Shown here: positions 25,473 through 32,826 of the stretch, piece after piece
Layout: every line of letters begins with the position of its first letter
Position numbering within the stretch: position 1 is the first letter of the stretch
NCBI RefSeq assembly: GCF_030542965.1
Contig: NZ_JAUAOA010000001.1
Span: 372,001-436,000, forward strand
Direction: 5' to 3'
Length of the DNA stretch: 64,000 nt
Source of the DNA: Azotosporobacter soli
Lineage (GTDB): Bacteria; Bacillota; Negativicutes; SG130
Notes under the pieces: model-generated
Database searches by the model: none
What the model saw: the letters and a program-made list of their open reading frames with translations, nothing else
Told to the model about the DNA's origin: nothing
Program-made: the position numbers and the translations under genes

Positions 25473-26815
25473 AGGATCGCCCCCAATCGTTCGACAAAAC
25501 GGTCAATCTCCGCTTTGCTCCGTTTTTCCGTAACGCAGACCAGCATGCAGTTTTGCATTTTCTCGTCATAACGCCCGAGATCAAGACCGCCGATGATCTT
25601 ATCGCCCAGCAAGCGTTCATTAATTTCAGCAATCGGTTTTGCACAGCGGATCACAAATTCTTTAAAGAATGGCGCGGCAAATACAGCGCTGACGCCATCC
25701 AGTTTTAACAGGCTCTCATATGCGTAATGCGCTTTTTGCAGCGACAGATTGGCAACCTGCGAAAAGCCCTCCTTGCCGACGGCCGCGAGATAAACGGTAG
25801 CCGCCAAGGCGCAAAGCGCCTCATTGGAACAGATGTTTGAATTCGCTTTTTCGCGCCGGATGTGCTGCTCTCTGGCTTGCAGCGTCAATACAAATCCTCT
25901 GGTTCCTTCATGGTCCGTCGTTTGCCCGACAATTCGCCCTGGCATCTTGCGAATCAATTTTTCCGTCGCGGCAAAAAAGCCCAGATAAGGTCCGCCAAAG
26001 GAGAGCGGAATTCCCATTGCCTGTCCTTCGCCGACGACGACATCCGCGCCCAGATTGCCGGGCGCTTCTAAAAGTCCAAGTGCAATCGGATCGGCAGCTA
26101 CAATCAGCAGCGCGCCTTGCGCATGCGCAATCTCCGCCGCCGTTTTGACATCTTCGATGCAACCGAAAAAGTTCGGATATTGCAGAATGACCGCCGCGGT
26201 ATCGCCGTTGACCATCGCCTTAAGCTGCGCCAGATCCGTAACGCCGTTTTCCTGCGGCGCGTCTGCGATCGCATAGTCGCGATCGATGCCGTAGGTGCCG
26301 AGAATCGTCCGGTAATGCGGATGCAGCGTCGCCGGCGCGACGACGCCGCGACGGTTCGTCGCGCCGCAGGCCAGCATCGCCGCTTCGGCGACAGCGGTTC
26401 CGCCGTCATACATCGAAGCGTTGGCCACGTCCATGCCGGTAATTTCGCAGATCATGCTCTGGTATTCCCACAGCGCCTGTAGATAGCCCTGCGATATCTC
26501 CGGCTGATACTGCGTGTATGCGGTGTAAAACTCCGAGCGTCCCAGGACATGGTCGACTACGCTCGGGATGTAGTGGTCATATGCGCCTGCGCCCAAGAAA
26601 CAAAGATGGTCGCTCAGACTGGCGTTCTTTCCCGCCAGCGCCTTTAGTTCTTCAGCCAAATCCGGTTCCGCAAGGGCCGCGGGCAGATCGAGCGGACGCT
26701 GCAAGCGAAGCGTCGCCGGAATGTCGACGAACAGCTCTTCGGCCTTTTTTACGCCGATTGCTTCCAGCATCGCCTTGCGATCATCGTCGGTATGCGGCAA
26801 GTAACTGCGCTTCAT
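25469..26815 (-). CDS. gcvPA: Glycine dehydrogenase (decarboxylating) subunit 1
   Basis: A 448-residue P-protein alpha half, starting [17 protein letters not shown] like its family. [11 protein letters not shown] and [17 protein letters not shown] are clear signatures. It forms the heterotetrameric P-protein with GcvPB but lacks the PLP lysine, as expected. I chose the ATG at 26815 (9 bases after GGGAGG) over a GTG two codons upstream. It begins 2 bases after the gcvH stop. Confidence 0.96.
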   Translation of the reverse strand: MKRSYLPHTDDDRKAMLEAIGVKKAEELFVDIPATLRLQRPLDLPAALAEPDLAEELKALAGKNASLSDHLCFLGAGAYDHYIPSVVDHVLGRSEFYTAYTQYQPEISQGYLQALWEYQSMICEITGMDVANASMYDGGTAVAEAAMLACGATNRRGVVAPATLHPHYRTILGTYGIDRDYAIADAPQENGVTDLAQLKAMVNGDTAAVILQYPNFFGCIEDVKTAAEIAHAQGALLIVAADPIALGLLEAPGNLGADVVVGEGQAMGIPLSFGGPYLGFFAATEKLIRKMPGRIVGQTTDHEGTRGFVLTLQAREQHIRREKANSNICSNEALCALAATVYLAAVGKEGFSQVANLSLQKAHYAYESLLKLDGVSAVFAAPFFKEFVIRCAKPIAEINERLLGDKIIGGLDLGRYDEKMQNCMLVCVTEKRSKAEIDRFVERLGAIL

Positions 26816-26817
26816 CG

Positions 26818-27207
26818 TCACTCGCCTCCCGCCTGGATAAAGGCTGCGTAGGCATCGGCATCCATCAATTGGGCCACTTCGCTCGCATCGCTGATTTCAA
26901 TAACGGCAATCCAGCCTTCACCGTACGGATCGCTATTCACCGTCTCCGGCGCATCGGTCAAACCTTCATTCACTTCGACAACTGTGCCGGAGAGCGGCGC
27001 ATAAATGTCCGACACCGCTTTCACCGATTCCACGACGGAAAACCCGGCGCCGCTCTTCACTGCGGCATTGACGGACGGGACTTCCACAAACACCACGTCA
27101 CCCAGCTGGGATTGTGCAAAATCGGTGATTCCGACCGTCGCCCGGTTCCCTTCGATTTTTACCCACTCATGATCCTTGGAGTACTTCAATTCCTGCAAAA
27201 TGTTCAT
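26818..27207 (-). CDS. gcvH: Glycine cleavage system H protein
   Basis: A 129-residue lipoyl carrier. The lipoylated lysine is K63 in VVESVKAVSDIYAP. It shuttles aminomethyl and hydrogen between the P, T and L proteins. It sits between gcvT and gcvPA with 2-base gaps and is the presumed target of the LipM and LipS1/LipS2-type enzymes encoded further down the same transcript. Confidence 0.97.
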   Translation of the reverse strand: MNILQELKYSKDHEWVKIEGNRATVGITDFAQSQLGDVVFVEVPSVNAAVKSGAGFSVVESVKAVSDIYAPLSGTVVEVNEGLTDAPETVNSDPYGEGWIAVIEISDASEVAQLMDADAYAAFIQAGGE

Positions 27208-27209
27208 CG

Positions 27210-28313
27210 TTATTTCCCCTCTCTTTTATAAAATGGTTTGCCGATCACCGTTGCCGCGACCGCCTTGCCGCGAATTTCCACCGCAAAATTTTCGCCGATC
27301 TTGCCATGCTCGGCTTCGACCAACGCCAAACCGATATTTTTTTCCAGCGTCGGCGCGTAGGAACCGGTCGTGACGCTGCCGATCCTGCGCCCGTCTTTTA
27401 CGACCGGATATTCGGCGCGGGCAATGCCTCTTTCATTTAAAACGAAGCCGACCACCTTGCGCTTCACACCATCCGCTTTTTGCTGCGCCAGTACCGCGCG
27501 TCCATTGAAATCGCCTTTTTCCAGATTGACGAAACGGGGCAGCCCCGCTTCGAGCGGCGTGATTTCCGCCGACAGTTCATGTCCATAAAGCGGCAGTGCA
27601 GCCTCGAAGCGAAGCGTATCGCGGCAGCCAAGCCCCGTCGGCTGCAAGCCGTGTTCCCGTCCGGCTGCCATCAGCGCTTCCCAGAGCGGCGCCGCATCGG
27701 CCGGACGGCAGTAGATCTCGAAGCCGTCTTCGCCGGTGTAGCCGGTGCGCGAAAGCATCACTTCCTTACCGGCCACGATAACTTTAGGATAGAACCAATA
27801 GTAACCCAGCTTGTCGAGCGGCGCGTCGGTCAAGAGACGCAGGATCGTTTCGGCGTTCGGCCCTTGCAGCGCCAGTTCGGCGGTCTGATCCGAGAGATTG
27901 GTCAAGGCGACGTCAAAGCCGACGCTGTTCTCGCGCATCCAGGTCCAGTCCTTGTCAATATTCGCCGCATTGATCACCAGTAGATAATCATCCTGCGCAT
28001 AACGATAAATCAAGAGATCGTCGACTGTTCCGCCATTCAGATAGCACATCGGCGTGTATTGGACCTGATGATCGGCCAACTTGCTCACGTCGTTCGTCAC
28101 CAAACGCTGCAAATACGCGAGCGCCTGCGGACCTTTGACCGACACCTCGCCCATGTGCGAAACGTCAAACAAACCGGCCTGACGACGCACCGCATGGTGT
28201 TCCTCGATAATTCCCGCATACTGGACCGGAAGCTGCCAACCGCCGAATTCGACGATCTTGCCGCCGTATTTGTTGTGCGTGTCATAAAGCGGCGTTTTTT
28301 TTCCTGTTGTCAC
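27210..28313 (-). CDS. gcvT: Aminomethyltransferase (T-protein)
   Basis: A 367-residue folate enzyme, starting near TPLYDTHNKYGGKIVEFGGW, with the LFDVSHMGE motif and C-terminal ETGSYAPTLEKNIGLALV-like segment (here TTGSYAPTLEKNIG). It transfers the methylene group to tetrahydrofolate and releases ammonia. It is the first gene of the operon, directly after the glycine riboswitch terminator. The start is a GTG at 28313, with AGGAGG 9 bases ahead. Confidence 0.96.
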   Translation of the reverse strand: MTTGKKTPLYDTHNKYGGKIVEFGGWQLPVQYAGIIEEHHAVRRQAGLFDVSHMGEVSVKGPQALAYLQRLVTNDVSKLADHQVQYTPMCYLNGGTVDDLLIYRYAQDDYLLVINAANIDKDWTWMRENSVGFDVALTNLSDQTAELALQGPNAETILRLLTDAPLDKLGYYWFYPKVIVAGKEVMLSRTGYTGEDGFEIYCRPADAAPLWEALMAAGREHGLQPTGLGCRDTLRFEAALPLYGHELSAEITPLEAGLPRFVNLEKGDFNGRAVLAQQKADGVKRKVVGFVLNERGIARAEYPVVKDGRRIGSVTTGSYAPTLEKNIGLALVEAEHGKIGENFAVEIRGKAVAATVIGKPFYKREGK

Positions 28314-28341
28314 TATGCATTCCCTCCTTATATTTAGATAA

Positions 28342-28379
28342 AAAAAGAGACAAAGAAGAACACTGTCTTCTTTGTCTCT
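28342..28379 (-). terminator. Riboswitch-controlled terminator
   Basis: A perfect 14-bp stem (28346-28359 with 28366-28379) and a six-base loop, followed by a T run on the minus strand, lies between the glycine aptamers and gcvT. Its upstream arm is repeated in part just after the second aptamer (AAGAGACAGAGACAAAG), giving a possible antiterminator partner. Confidence 0.9.
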
Positions 28380-28380
28380 G

Positions 28381-28540
28381 TCTCTTGTACCTGAGAGCGT
28401 GACCTCAAGTGAGGCTTCCCCATCGGTGACGCCGAGCGGCGTTCTCTCCAGAGTCCGGTCCGGTCATAGTGCTTTTGCCTGAGAGTTTCAACAAAGTCTT
28501 ACTCCTCCGGCGCCGCCTTGGCGATCTCTCCCACAACCAT
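28381..28540 (-). promoter_or_regulatory. Tandem glycine riboswitch
   Basis: Two glycine aptamers in series on the minus strand. Aptamer 1 runs from GGGAGAG through GCCGGAGGAG to ACTCTCAGGCAAAA and GACCGGAC. Aptamer 2 starts at TCTGGAGAG, has CACCGATGGGGAAGCC, and ends CTCTCAGGTACAAG. Both carry the conserved CTCTCAGG. Glycine binding is expected to prevent the following terminator, switching the whole gcv operon on. Confidence 0.95.
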
Positions 28541-28580
28541 CATTCCGCATTCGTATGAATTTTTAATATCTTCTGTTAAC

Positions 28581-28610
28581 ATTTTACTAACAGCGTCCTC
28601 ACTCTGTCAA
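28581..28610 (-). promoter_or_regulatory. Promoter of the glycine cleavage operon
   Basis: TTGACA at 28605-28610 and TAAAAT at 28581-28586 on the minus strand, 18 bases apart. Transcription would start near 28574, about 35 bases before the first aptamer. Confidence 0.7.
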
Positions 28611-28736
28611 TGCTTCCCTTCGTTATATTTTACCAATCATTTTCAATATTTGGATTATACGCGGCAGGAGTTGTCTTTTTCATGTTGAACAATTTCAATA
28701 GATCGCGATTATTTGATGAAAGGGGTCTTGTGCATT

Positions 28737-29207
28737 ATGAAAGGAAATCCTAAACTGATTGAGGCCTTAAATGCCCTGCTGGCTGATGAACTGAGCGCCA
28801 TCAACCAGTATATCGTTCATTCCGAAATGTGCGCCAACTGGGGTTATGAAAAACTTCACAGCACCTTCGAACGGCGCGCCATCGAGGAAATGAAGCATGC
28901 GGAAATCCTCATCGCCCGCATCCTCTTCCTGGAAGGACTGCCGGTCGTCTCCAAACTGAATCCGATCCACATCGGCAGCGACGTGACGAAGCAGCTGGAA
29001 AAAGACCACGCTGCCGAAGAAGGCGCGATTGCCGCCTACAATGCGGCCATTCGTCTGGCTGGCGACGTCAACGATTTCGCGACGCGCGAAATTCTCGAGC
29101 ACATTTTGAGCGATGAAGACCGTCACATCGACGGCATCGAAGAACTGCAAGACCAGATCGGCCATATGACGCTGCCGATTTTCCTGACGACGCAGGTCGC
29201 CAAATAA
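28737..29207 (+). CDS. bfr: Bacterioferritin
   Basis: A 156-residue four-helix ferritin. ADELSAINQY, IEEMKHAE and SDEDRHID carry the diiron ligands, and the methionine in EEMKHAEILIARILFLEG is the usual heme ligand. It oxidises and stores iron in a 24-subunit shell. The ATG at 28737 is preceded by GAAAGGGG at slightly long spacing; a frame eight codons longer also exists. The Bfd-like gene at 957 could encode its reductant. No clear PerR or Fur box was found before it. Confidence 0.93.
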   Translation: MKGNPKLIEALNALLADELSAINQYIVHSEMCANWGYEKLHSTFERRAIEEMKHAEILIARILFLEGLPVVSKLNPIHIGSDVTKQLEKDHAAEEGAIAAYNAAIRLAGDVNDFATREILEHILSDEDRHIDGIEELQDQIGHMTLPIFLTTQVAK

Positions 29208-29222
29208 GCAAAAGAATAGAAA

Positions 29223-29265
29223 GACAGGGCATCTCAAGCATCCTTGAAACGCCCTGTCTTTTTCA
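29223..29265 (+). terminator. Terminator after bfr
   Basis: AGACAGGGC pairs with GCCCTGTCT and is followed by five T residues. Confidence 0.85.
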
Positions 29266-29280
29266 TTTCGCCGCTTCGGC

Positions 29281-29388
29281 TTATTTGCGCGAAGTCCGCA
29301 CGCACACTTCCTGGCCGCAACCGGAACATTTTCCGTTGCCGCTGCCGTCCATGCGAACCACATGACCGCATACTGCATGTATCAACAT
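29281..29388 (-). CDS. 35-residue zinc-ribbon-like small protein
   Basis: A very small gene with a strong AAGGAGG site 8 bases before its ATG at 29388. The 35-residue product has C7, H4/H9, a knuckle C21-x2-C24 and C29, a plausible single zinc site, and ends in basic residues (VRTSRK). I do not recognise a family. It is convergent with bfr and may be reached by transcription from the strong promoter at 29750-29778 if the terminator near 29650 is bypassed. Confidence 0.6.
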   Translation of the reverse strand: MLIHAVCGHVVRMDGSGNGKCSGCGQEVCVRTSRK

Positions 29389-29642
29389 ATTGATTTCCTC
29401 CTTTTTTCTTTTCTTTGACGTCCGGCTTCCGTTGCCGTTCATCCCCGTTTCTGATTTTCACCCATCTCGCAGCCGCCAGCATGGCTCGGCTTATAAAAAA
29501 CGAAAGAAGTCCTTACTCGGCTCCCTCCGATTTGACGCAAATTTGAACCCTTTACACACGAAGGACCTTGGTTGAGTCTAAATGGATCGCGCTCTCTGCA
29601 AGACCATCTCTTTCTTTTTGCAAAAGAGATCTCTTCTTGTAC

Positions 29643-29743
29643 GGAAAACAAAAAAGAAGCCCTTGGTGTCAGGCTTCTCTAAAAAACAGTTCAAATATGA
29701 TTTTCATCATTCTTTGTCAGTAGTCAGTCTTTACTCGAGCACA
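29643..29743 (-). ncRNA. Candidate small RNA or attenuated leader
   Basis: A perfect promoter would start an RNA of about 90-100 nt at 29743. It ends in AGAAGCC-tgacaccaa-GGGCTTCT followed by T6. A six-codon frame (MCSSKD) begins at the 5' end without a ribosome binding site. Between this terminator and the 35-residue gene, 250 bases contain AAGGTCCTT and AAGGACTT, which could form another hairpin. It is either a free RNA or a leader whose terminator controls the small gene. Confidence 0.5.
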
Positions 29744-29749
29744 TGGTTT

Positions 29750-29778
29750 ATTATAGTCGGATTACCTCATATTGTCAA
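29750..29778 (-). promoter_or_regulatory. Perfect consensus promoter
   Basis: On the minus strand TTGACA (29773-29778), exactly 17 bases, then TATAAT (29750-29755). Its -35 box overlaps the stop codon of the EcsC-like gene. No protein gene begins close downstream. Confidence 0.8.
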
Positions 29779-30407
29779 TACTTTTCTATTTCTTTACCAA
29801 GAAAAGCTCTTTTGGCCACTTCGCCAATCGCATAGGTCGCCAACGCATCGAGCGTGCCGCCGACAAGTGCGCCGACAAGAGGTACGCCACGCCCCAAACC
29901 GGCAATGCCTTTTTCGCTGAACTTGCGCAGCAGCACGGCGCCGATTTTTTGCTGTGTCCGCTCTAAAAGCTGCGTCGACAGTTTGGCCAGCATCCTGCGC
30001 GAGATATGCTGTCCCAGCTTAACGCTGAGTTCTTTCAACAGCTCGGTCGCCGCACTGCCGCACAGGCAGAGAAAGACCAGCGTCTTGACCTTGTCGTCGC
30101 GCACGTCATGCCCGCCCAGGCAGGCGATCGCGGTGATCATTCGGATTTGCATATAAAGGACACTCGACAGATTGGCCGGCACTGCGACCGGCAGCGTCAG
30201 TACGCCGCCCAAACCGGTCAGAAAACCCACGCTGGCGCACTTTGCATTCTGCCAGCGAATCAAGGCATCGGCCTGCTCGTGCAAGTTGCCAGGCGCTTTC
30301 CTATATTCAGCCGCCAACTCTTCTGCCGATCCGATCCCCGGCATGCCGTCAACCGCCTTCGCATATCCCCACTCTAACAAACGCCAGATCGTTGCCTGCT
30401 CCACCAT
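29775..30407 (-). CDS. EcsC family protein
   Basis: A 210-residue protein matching the EcsC domain. The family core (GFLTGLGGVLTLPVAVPANLS followed by QIRMITAIACLGGHD and VKTLVFLCLCG) is clear. A glycine-rich hydrophobic segment (GRGVPLVGALVGGTLDA) near the end probably associates with membrane. The biochemical role is unknown. It shares a minus-strand run with the small basic protein at 30419. Confidence 0.85.
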   Translation of the reverse strand: MVEQATIWRLLEWGYAKAVDGMPGIGSAEELAAEYRKAPGNLHEQADALIRWQNAKCASVGFLTGLGGVLTLPVAVPANLSSVLYMQIRMITAIACLGGHDVRDDKVKTLVFLCLCGSAATELLKELSVKLGQHISRRMLAKLSTQLLERTQQKIGAVLLRKFSEKGIAGLGRGVPLVGALVGGTLDALATYAIGEVAKRAFLGKEIEKY

Positions 30408-30418
30408 TTCACCCTCTT

Positions 30419-30637
30419 CTATACATCGAAATCGATTTTTTCTCCGACATGTTCCGGCGTCGGATGCGCCTTGTTGAGGAGTTTTTTCGGCTCAGCCTCG
30501 GCTTTACGCCGCGCGGCAGGCTTTTCCTTGCTCTTGGGACGATAGAACGGGCCATGGTGCGGCCAAATATCCTTGACTTTTCCCGCCGGTGCGACGCGCA
30601 GCAACGCTTCTACCGGTTTAAGATCGCGCTCTTCCAT
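30419..30637 (-). CDS. Small basic protein, unrecognised
   Basis: A 72-residue protein rich in K, R, P and A, with no membrane segment. An N-terminal part (VEALLRVAPAGKVKDIWPHHGPFYR) may be folded; the rest looks disordered. The ATG at 30637 follows GAGGTG. It ends 11 bases before the EcsC-like gene, so they are probably co-transcribed. I do not recognise it. Confidence 0.55.
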   Translation of the reverse strand: MEERDLKPVEALLRVAPAGKVKDIWPHHGPFYRPKSKEKPAARRKAEAEPKKLLNKAHPTPEHVGEKIDFDV

Positions 30638-30832
30638 CCAAGATGCACCTCTTTTCACGCGCAAAAAGCTGCGCAAACGATTTAGCTTGCTTCTTGATTC
30701 GCGCTGCGCCCTTTCTTTTCCTGCTGCACTTCGGCAAAGCTTTTGGGATAAATTTCCGTTTTCTTCGGCAGGGTATGCCTATTTGCCGCCGAATATAAAA
30801 AGTAACGCACCCACAGAACGAGGAGGGATACG

Positions 30833-31546
30833 ATGACTAGCGCAACTTACAAGGCCGTATTCATCCGTCACGGCCAAAGCGACTGGAATAAACGCAACCT
30901 GTTTACCGGCTGGACCGACGTCGAGCTGTCGCCGGAAGGAGAGGCTGAGGCCCGGCGCGCCGGACTCCTGCTCAAGGCACAAGGCTACGCCTTCGATCTG
31001 GCCTTCACGTCCACGCTGAAACGGGCCATCAACACACTGCATCTCGTGCTGGGCGAACTCGATCAGCTCTGGATTCCCGAATACAAGGCCTGGCAGCTGA
31101 ACGAGCGCCATTACGGCGCCTTGCAGGGCCTGAACAAAGCGGAAACCGCCGCGAAATACGGCGATGAACAAGTCAAGATCTGGCGGCGCAGTTACGACAT
31201 CCAGCCCCCGCCCTTAGCGCCTGACGACAGCCGCGCCCCCGGACTCGATCCGCGCTATCGCGCGCTTTCGCCGGCAGCTTTACCGCTGAGCGAATCGCTC
31301 AAAGACACCGAAGCCCGCGTGCTCGACTACTGGCAAAAAACAATCGCGCCGGCCATTTTAGAAGGCCAGCGCATCATCATCGCCGCCCACGGCAACAGCC
31401 TGCGCGCATTGGTCAAACACTTGAACCAGGTCGCCCCGGCCGACATCATGTCCTTTGAAATCCCGACCGGCGTTCCGCTCGTATATGAATTCGACGCCGA
31501 CTTAAAACCCCTGCGTCATTATTACCTGACAGCGGACGAGGAATAA
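30833..31546 (+). CDS. gpmA: 2,3-bisphosphoglycerate-dependent phosphoglycerate mutase
   Basis: A 237-residue histidine phosphatase superfamily enzyme. The phospho-histidine H13 is in [18 protein letters not shown], and [14 protein letters not shown] plus the C-terminal [14 protein letters not shown] complete the signature. It interconverts 3- and 2-phosphoglycerate in glycolysis and gluconeogenesis. GAGGAGG precedes the ATG. A receiver protein gene starts 35 bases downstream, an odd neighbour that may share the transcript. Confidence 0.95.
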   Translation: MTSATYKAVFIRHGQSDWNKRNLFTGWTDVELSPEGEAEARRAGLLLKAQGYAFDLAFTSTLKRAINTLHLVLGELDQLWIPEYKAWQLNERHYGALQGLNKAETAAKYGDEQVKIWRRSYDIQPPPLAPDDSRAPGLDPRYRALSPAALPLSESLKDTEARVLDYWQKTIAPAILEGQRIIIAAHGNSLRALVKHLNQVAPADIMSFEIPTGVPLVYEFDADLKPLRHYYLTADEE

Positions 31547-31581
31547 GCGCGGCACTTGCGAAAGAATAGGCGGTGTATTGC

Positions 31582-31971
31582 ATGCGTATTTTAATTGCGG
31601 ATGACTCCTGTCTTTGTCGCAGCAATCTGAAACTCCTCTTCGAGGGAATCGCCTCGCTTGAACTGGCGGAGGCCGCCAACGGCGTGGAGGTTTTGGAGTT
31701 GCAGCGCAGCTTTCAACCCGACATCCTTTTCATGGATATCACGATGCCGTTGCTCGACGGTCTGGCAACGCTGAAGATCCTGCAGCTGGTCGCGCCAGCG
31801 CTGCCGATCGTGATCATTTCTTCGCTGGCCGATCAGCGTTTCGTCAGCCGCGACTGTATCGCAAACGGCGCGGTTGCCGTACTTGGCAAACCGGTCACCA
31901 AGGAAGATGCGCTGCGGGCCCTGACAAAGCTGAAGCAAGCTTCCGCGCAACAGGGAGGCGATCCGCCATGA
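31582..31971 (+). CDS. Single-domain response regulator (CheY-like)
   Basis: A 129-residue receiver without output domain. The acidic pair is in IADDS, the phospho-acceptor in FMDITMPLLDG, and the switch residues in IISS and GKPV. The ATG at 31582 follows AGGCGGTG. It overlaps the HD-domain gene by 4 bases (ATGA), so the phosphorylated receiver probably acts with that protein. The cognate kinase is not in the neighbourhood. Confidence 0.88.
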   Translation: MRILIADDSCLCRSNLKLLFEGIASLELAEAANGVEVLELQRSFQPDILFMDITMPLLDGLATLKILQLVAPALPIVIISSLADQRFVSRDCIANGAVAVLGKPVTKEDALRALTKLKQASAQQGGDPP

Positions 31972-32780
31972 GGCTGCTTTCCATCGATGAATTGAGCGAA
32001 GGAATGGTTTGCAACCAGACGCTATGCGATAACCGCGGCATCATCCTGGTTTCGCGCGGCGCCGTCCTGAGCGCGAACTATATCCGCCGCCTGCGCAAAT
32101 TCGGCGCGGAACGGGTCTGGATCCAAGACGATCCATCTGAAGGCCCGCCGCCCGCAGCCAGTGAAGAAACAAGCCTCGCCACGGCAACGCTGGCGGTGAT
32201 CCAGCAACTGACCGAGGAAATTCGCGCGCAGCAGCCCTTGAAGATTAACCGTTACGCCGCCAAGATTGCGGAGATCAGTTACGCGGTCCTGGCCAAGCCG
32301 TTTTTGCAGGATATCCTGACGCAGCTGGCCGCGCACAGCATCCTATACAAACACAGCCTGCGCACGATGATCATCAGCCTCGCAATGGGCGTGAACAAAC
32401 GTTATGACCGCGCCAATCTTGAGTGTCTTGCCCTTTGCGCATTGCTGCATGACAGCGGGATGACGGATGATTATTGCGAAGGCGACACCGAGCATCCGCT
32501 CCAGACGTTCCGTAAACTGCACGACATCGCCGATCTGGATGTGATCATCGCCCTTTCCTGCCTGCAGCACCACGAACGCTTCGACGGTCAGGGTTTTCCG
32601 CTGCATTTCTCCCGCCAGCAAACGACCGAGTTCGCCCGCATTCTTGCGGTGGCCGATGCCTACGACCGCCTCATCCTCGCCAATCGCCCTTCGCGCCCTG
32701 CCGTATTCGCGATTTTTGCAGGAATGGGCACAAAATTCGATCCGGCGATGGTTCGGCTTTTCGAGACAACGCTGCGCTGA
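31968..32780 (+). CDS. HD-GYP-type protein with degenerate motifs
   Basis: A 270-residue protein. Residues 1-60 resemble the small N-terminal domain often fused to HD-GYP proteins. The HD domain keeps LLHDSG, where canonical enzymes have HDIGK, and has HHERFDGQGFP in place of the HHE..DG.GYP signature. The lysine of HDIGK is replaced (HDSGM), so c-di-GMP phosphodiesterase activity is uncertain. It could be a binding protein or a slow enzyme. It is co-translated with the receiver gene, splitting the usual REC-HD-GYP fusion into two chains. Confidence 0.78.
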   Translation: MRLLSIDELSEGMVCNQTLCDNRGIILVSRGAVLSANYIRRLRKFGAERVWIQDDPSEGPPPAASEETSLATATLAVIQQLTEEIRAQQPLKINRYAAKIAEISYAVLAKPFLQDILTQLAAHSILYKHSLRTMIISLAMGVNKRYDRANLECLALCALLHDSGMTDDYCEGDTEHPLQTFRKLHDIADLDVIIALSCLQHHERFDGQGFPLHFSRQQTTEFARILAVADAYDRLILANRPSRPAVFAIFAGMGTKFDPAMVRLFETTLR

Positions 32781-32789
32781 TGCAAAAGC

Positions 32790-32826
32790 AAAGCCGTCCT
32801 AACAAAAATGTTAGAACGGCTTTTTC
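32790..32826. terminator. Bidirectional terminator
   Basis: AAAGCCGT-CTAACA pairs with TGTTAG-ACGGCTTT around a four-base loop between convergent genes. Confidence 0.88.

Noticed and set aside
24639-25571. Plus-strand frame of 310 codons opposite gcvPB
   Set aside because: Antisense shadow; gcvPB is certain and the frame has no ribosome site.
28767-29378. Minus-strand frame of 203 codons opposite bfr
   Set aside because: Antisense shadow of bacterioferritin, whose metal ligands are intact.
30638-30832. Minus-strand frame ending KTEIYPKSFAEVQQEKKGRS before the stop
   Set aside because: The sequence looks protein-like, but no ATG, GTG or TTG with a ribosome site begins it, so it is left uncalled.
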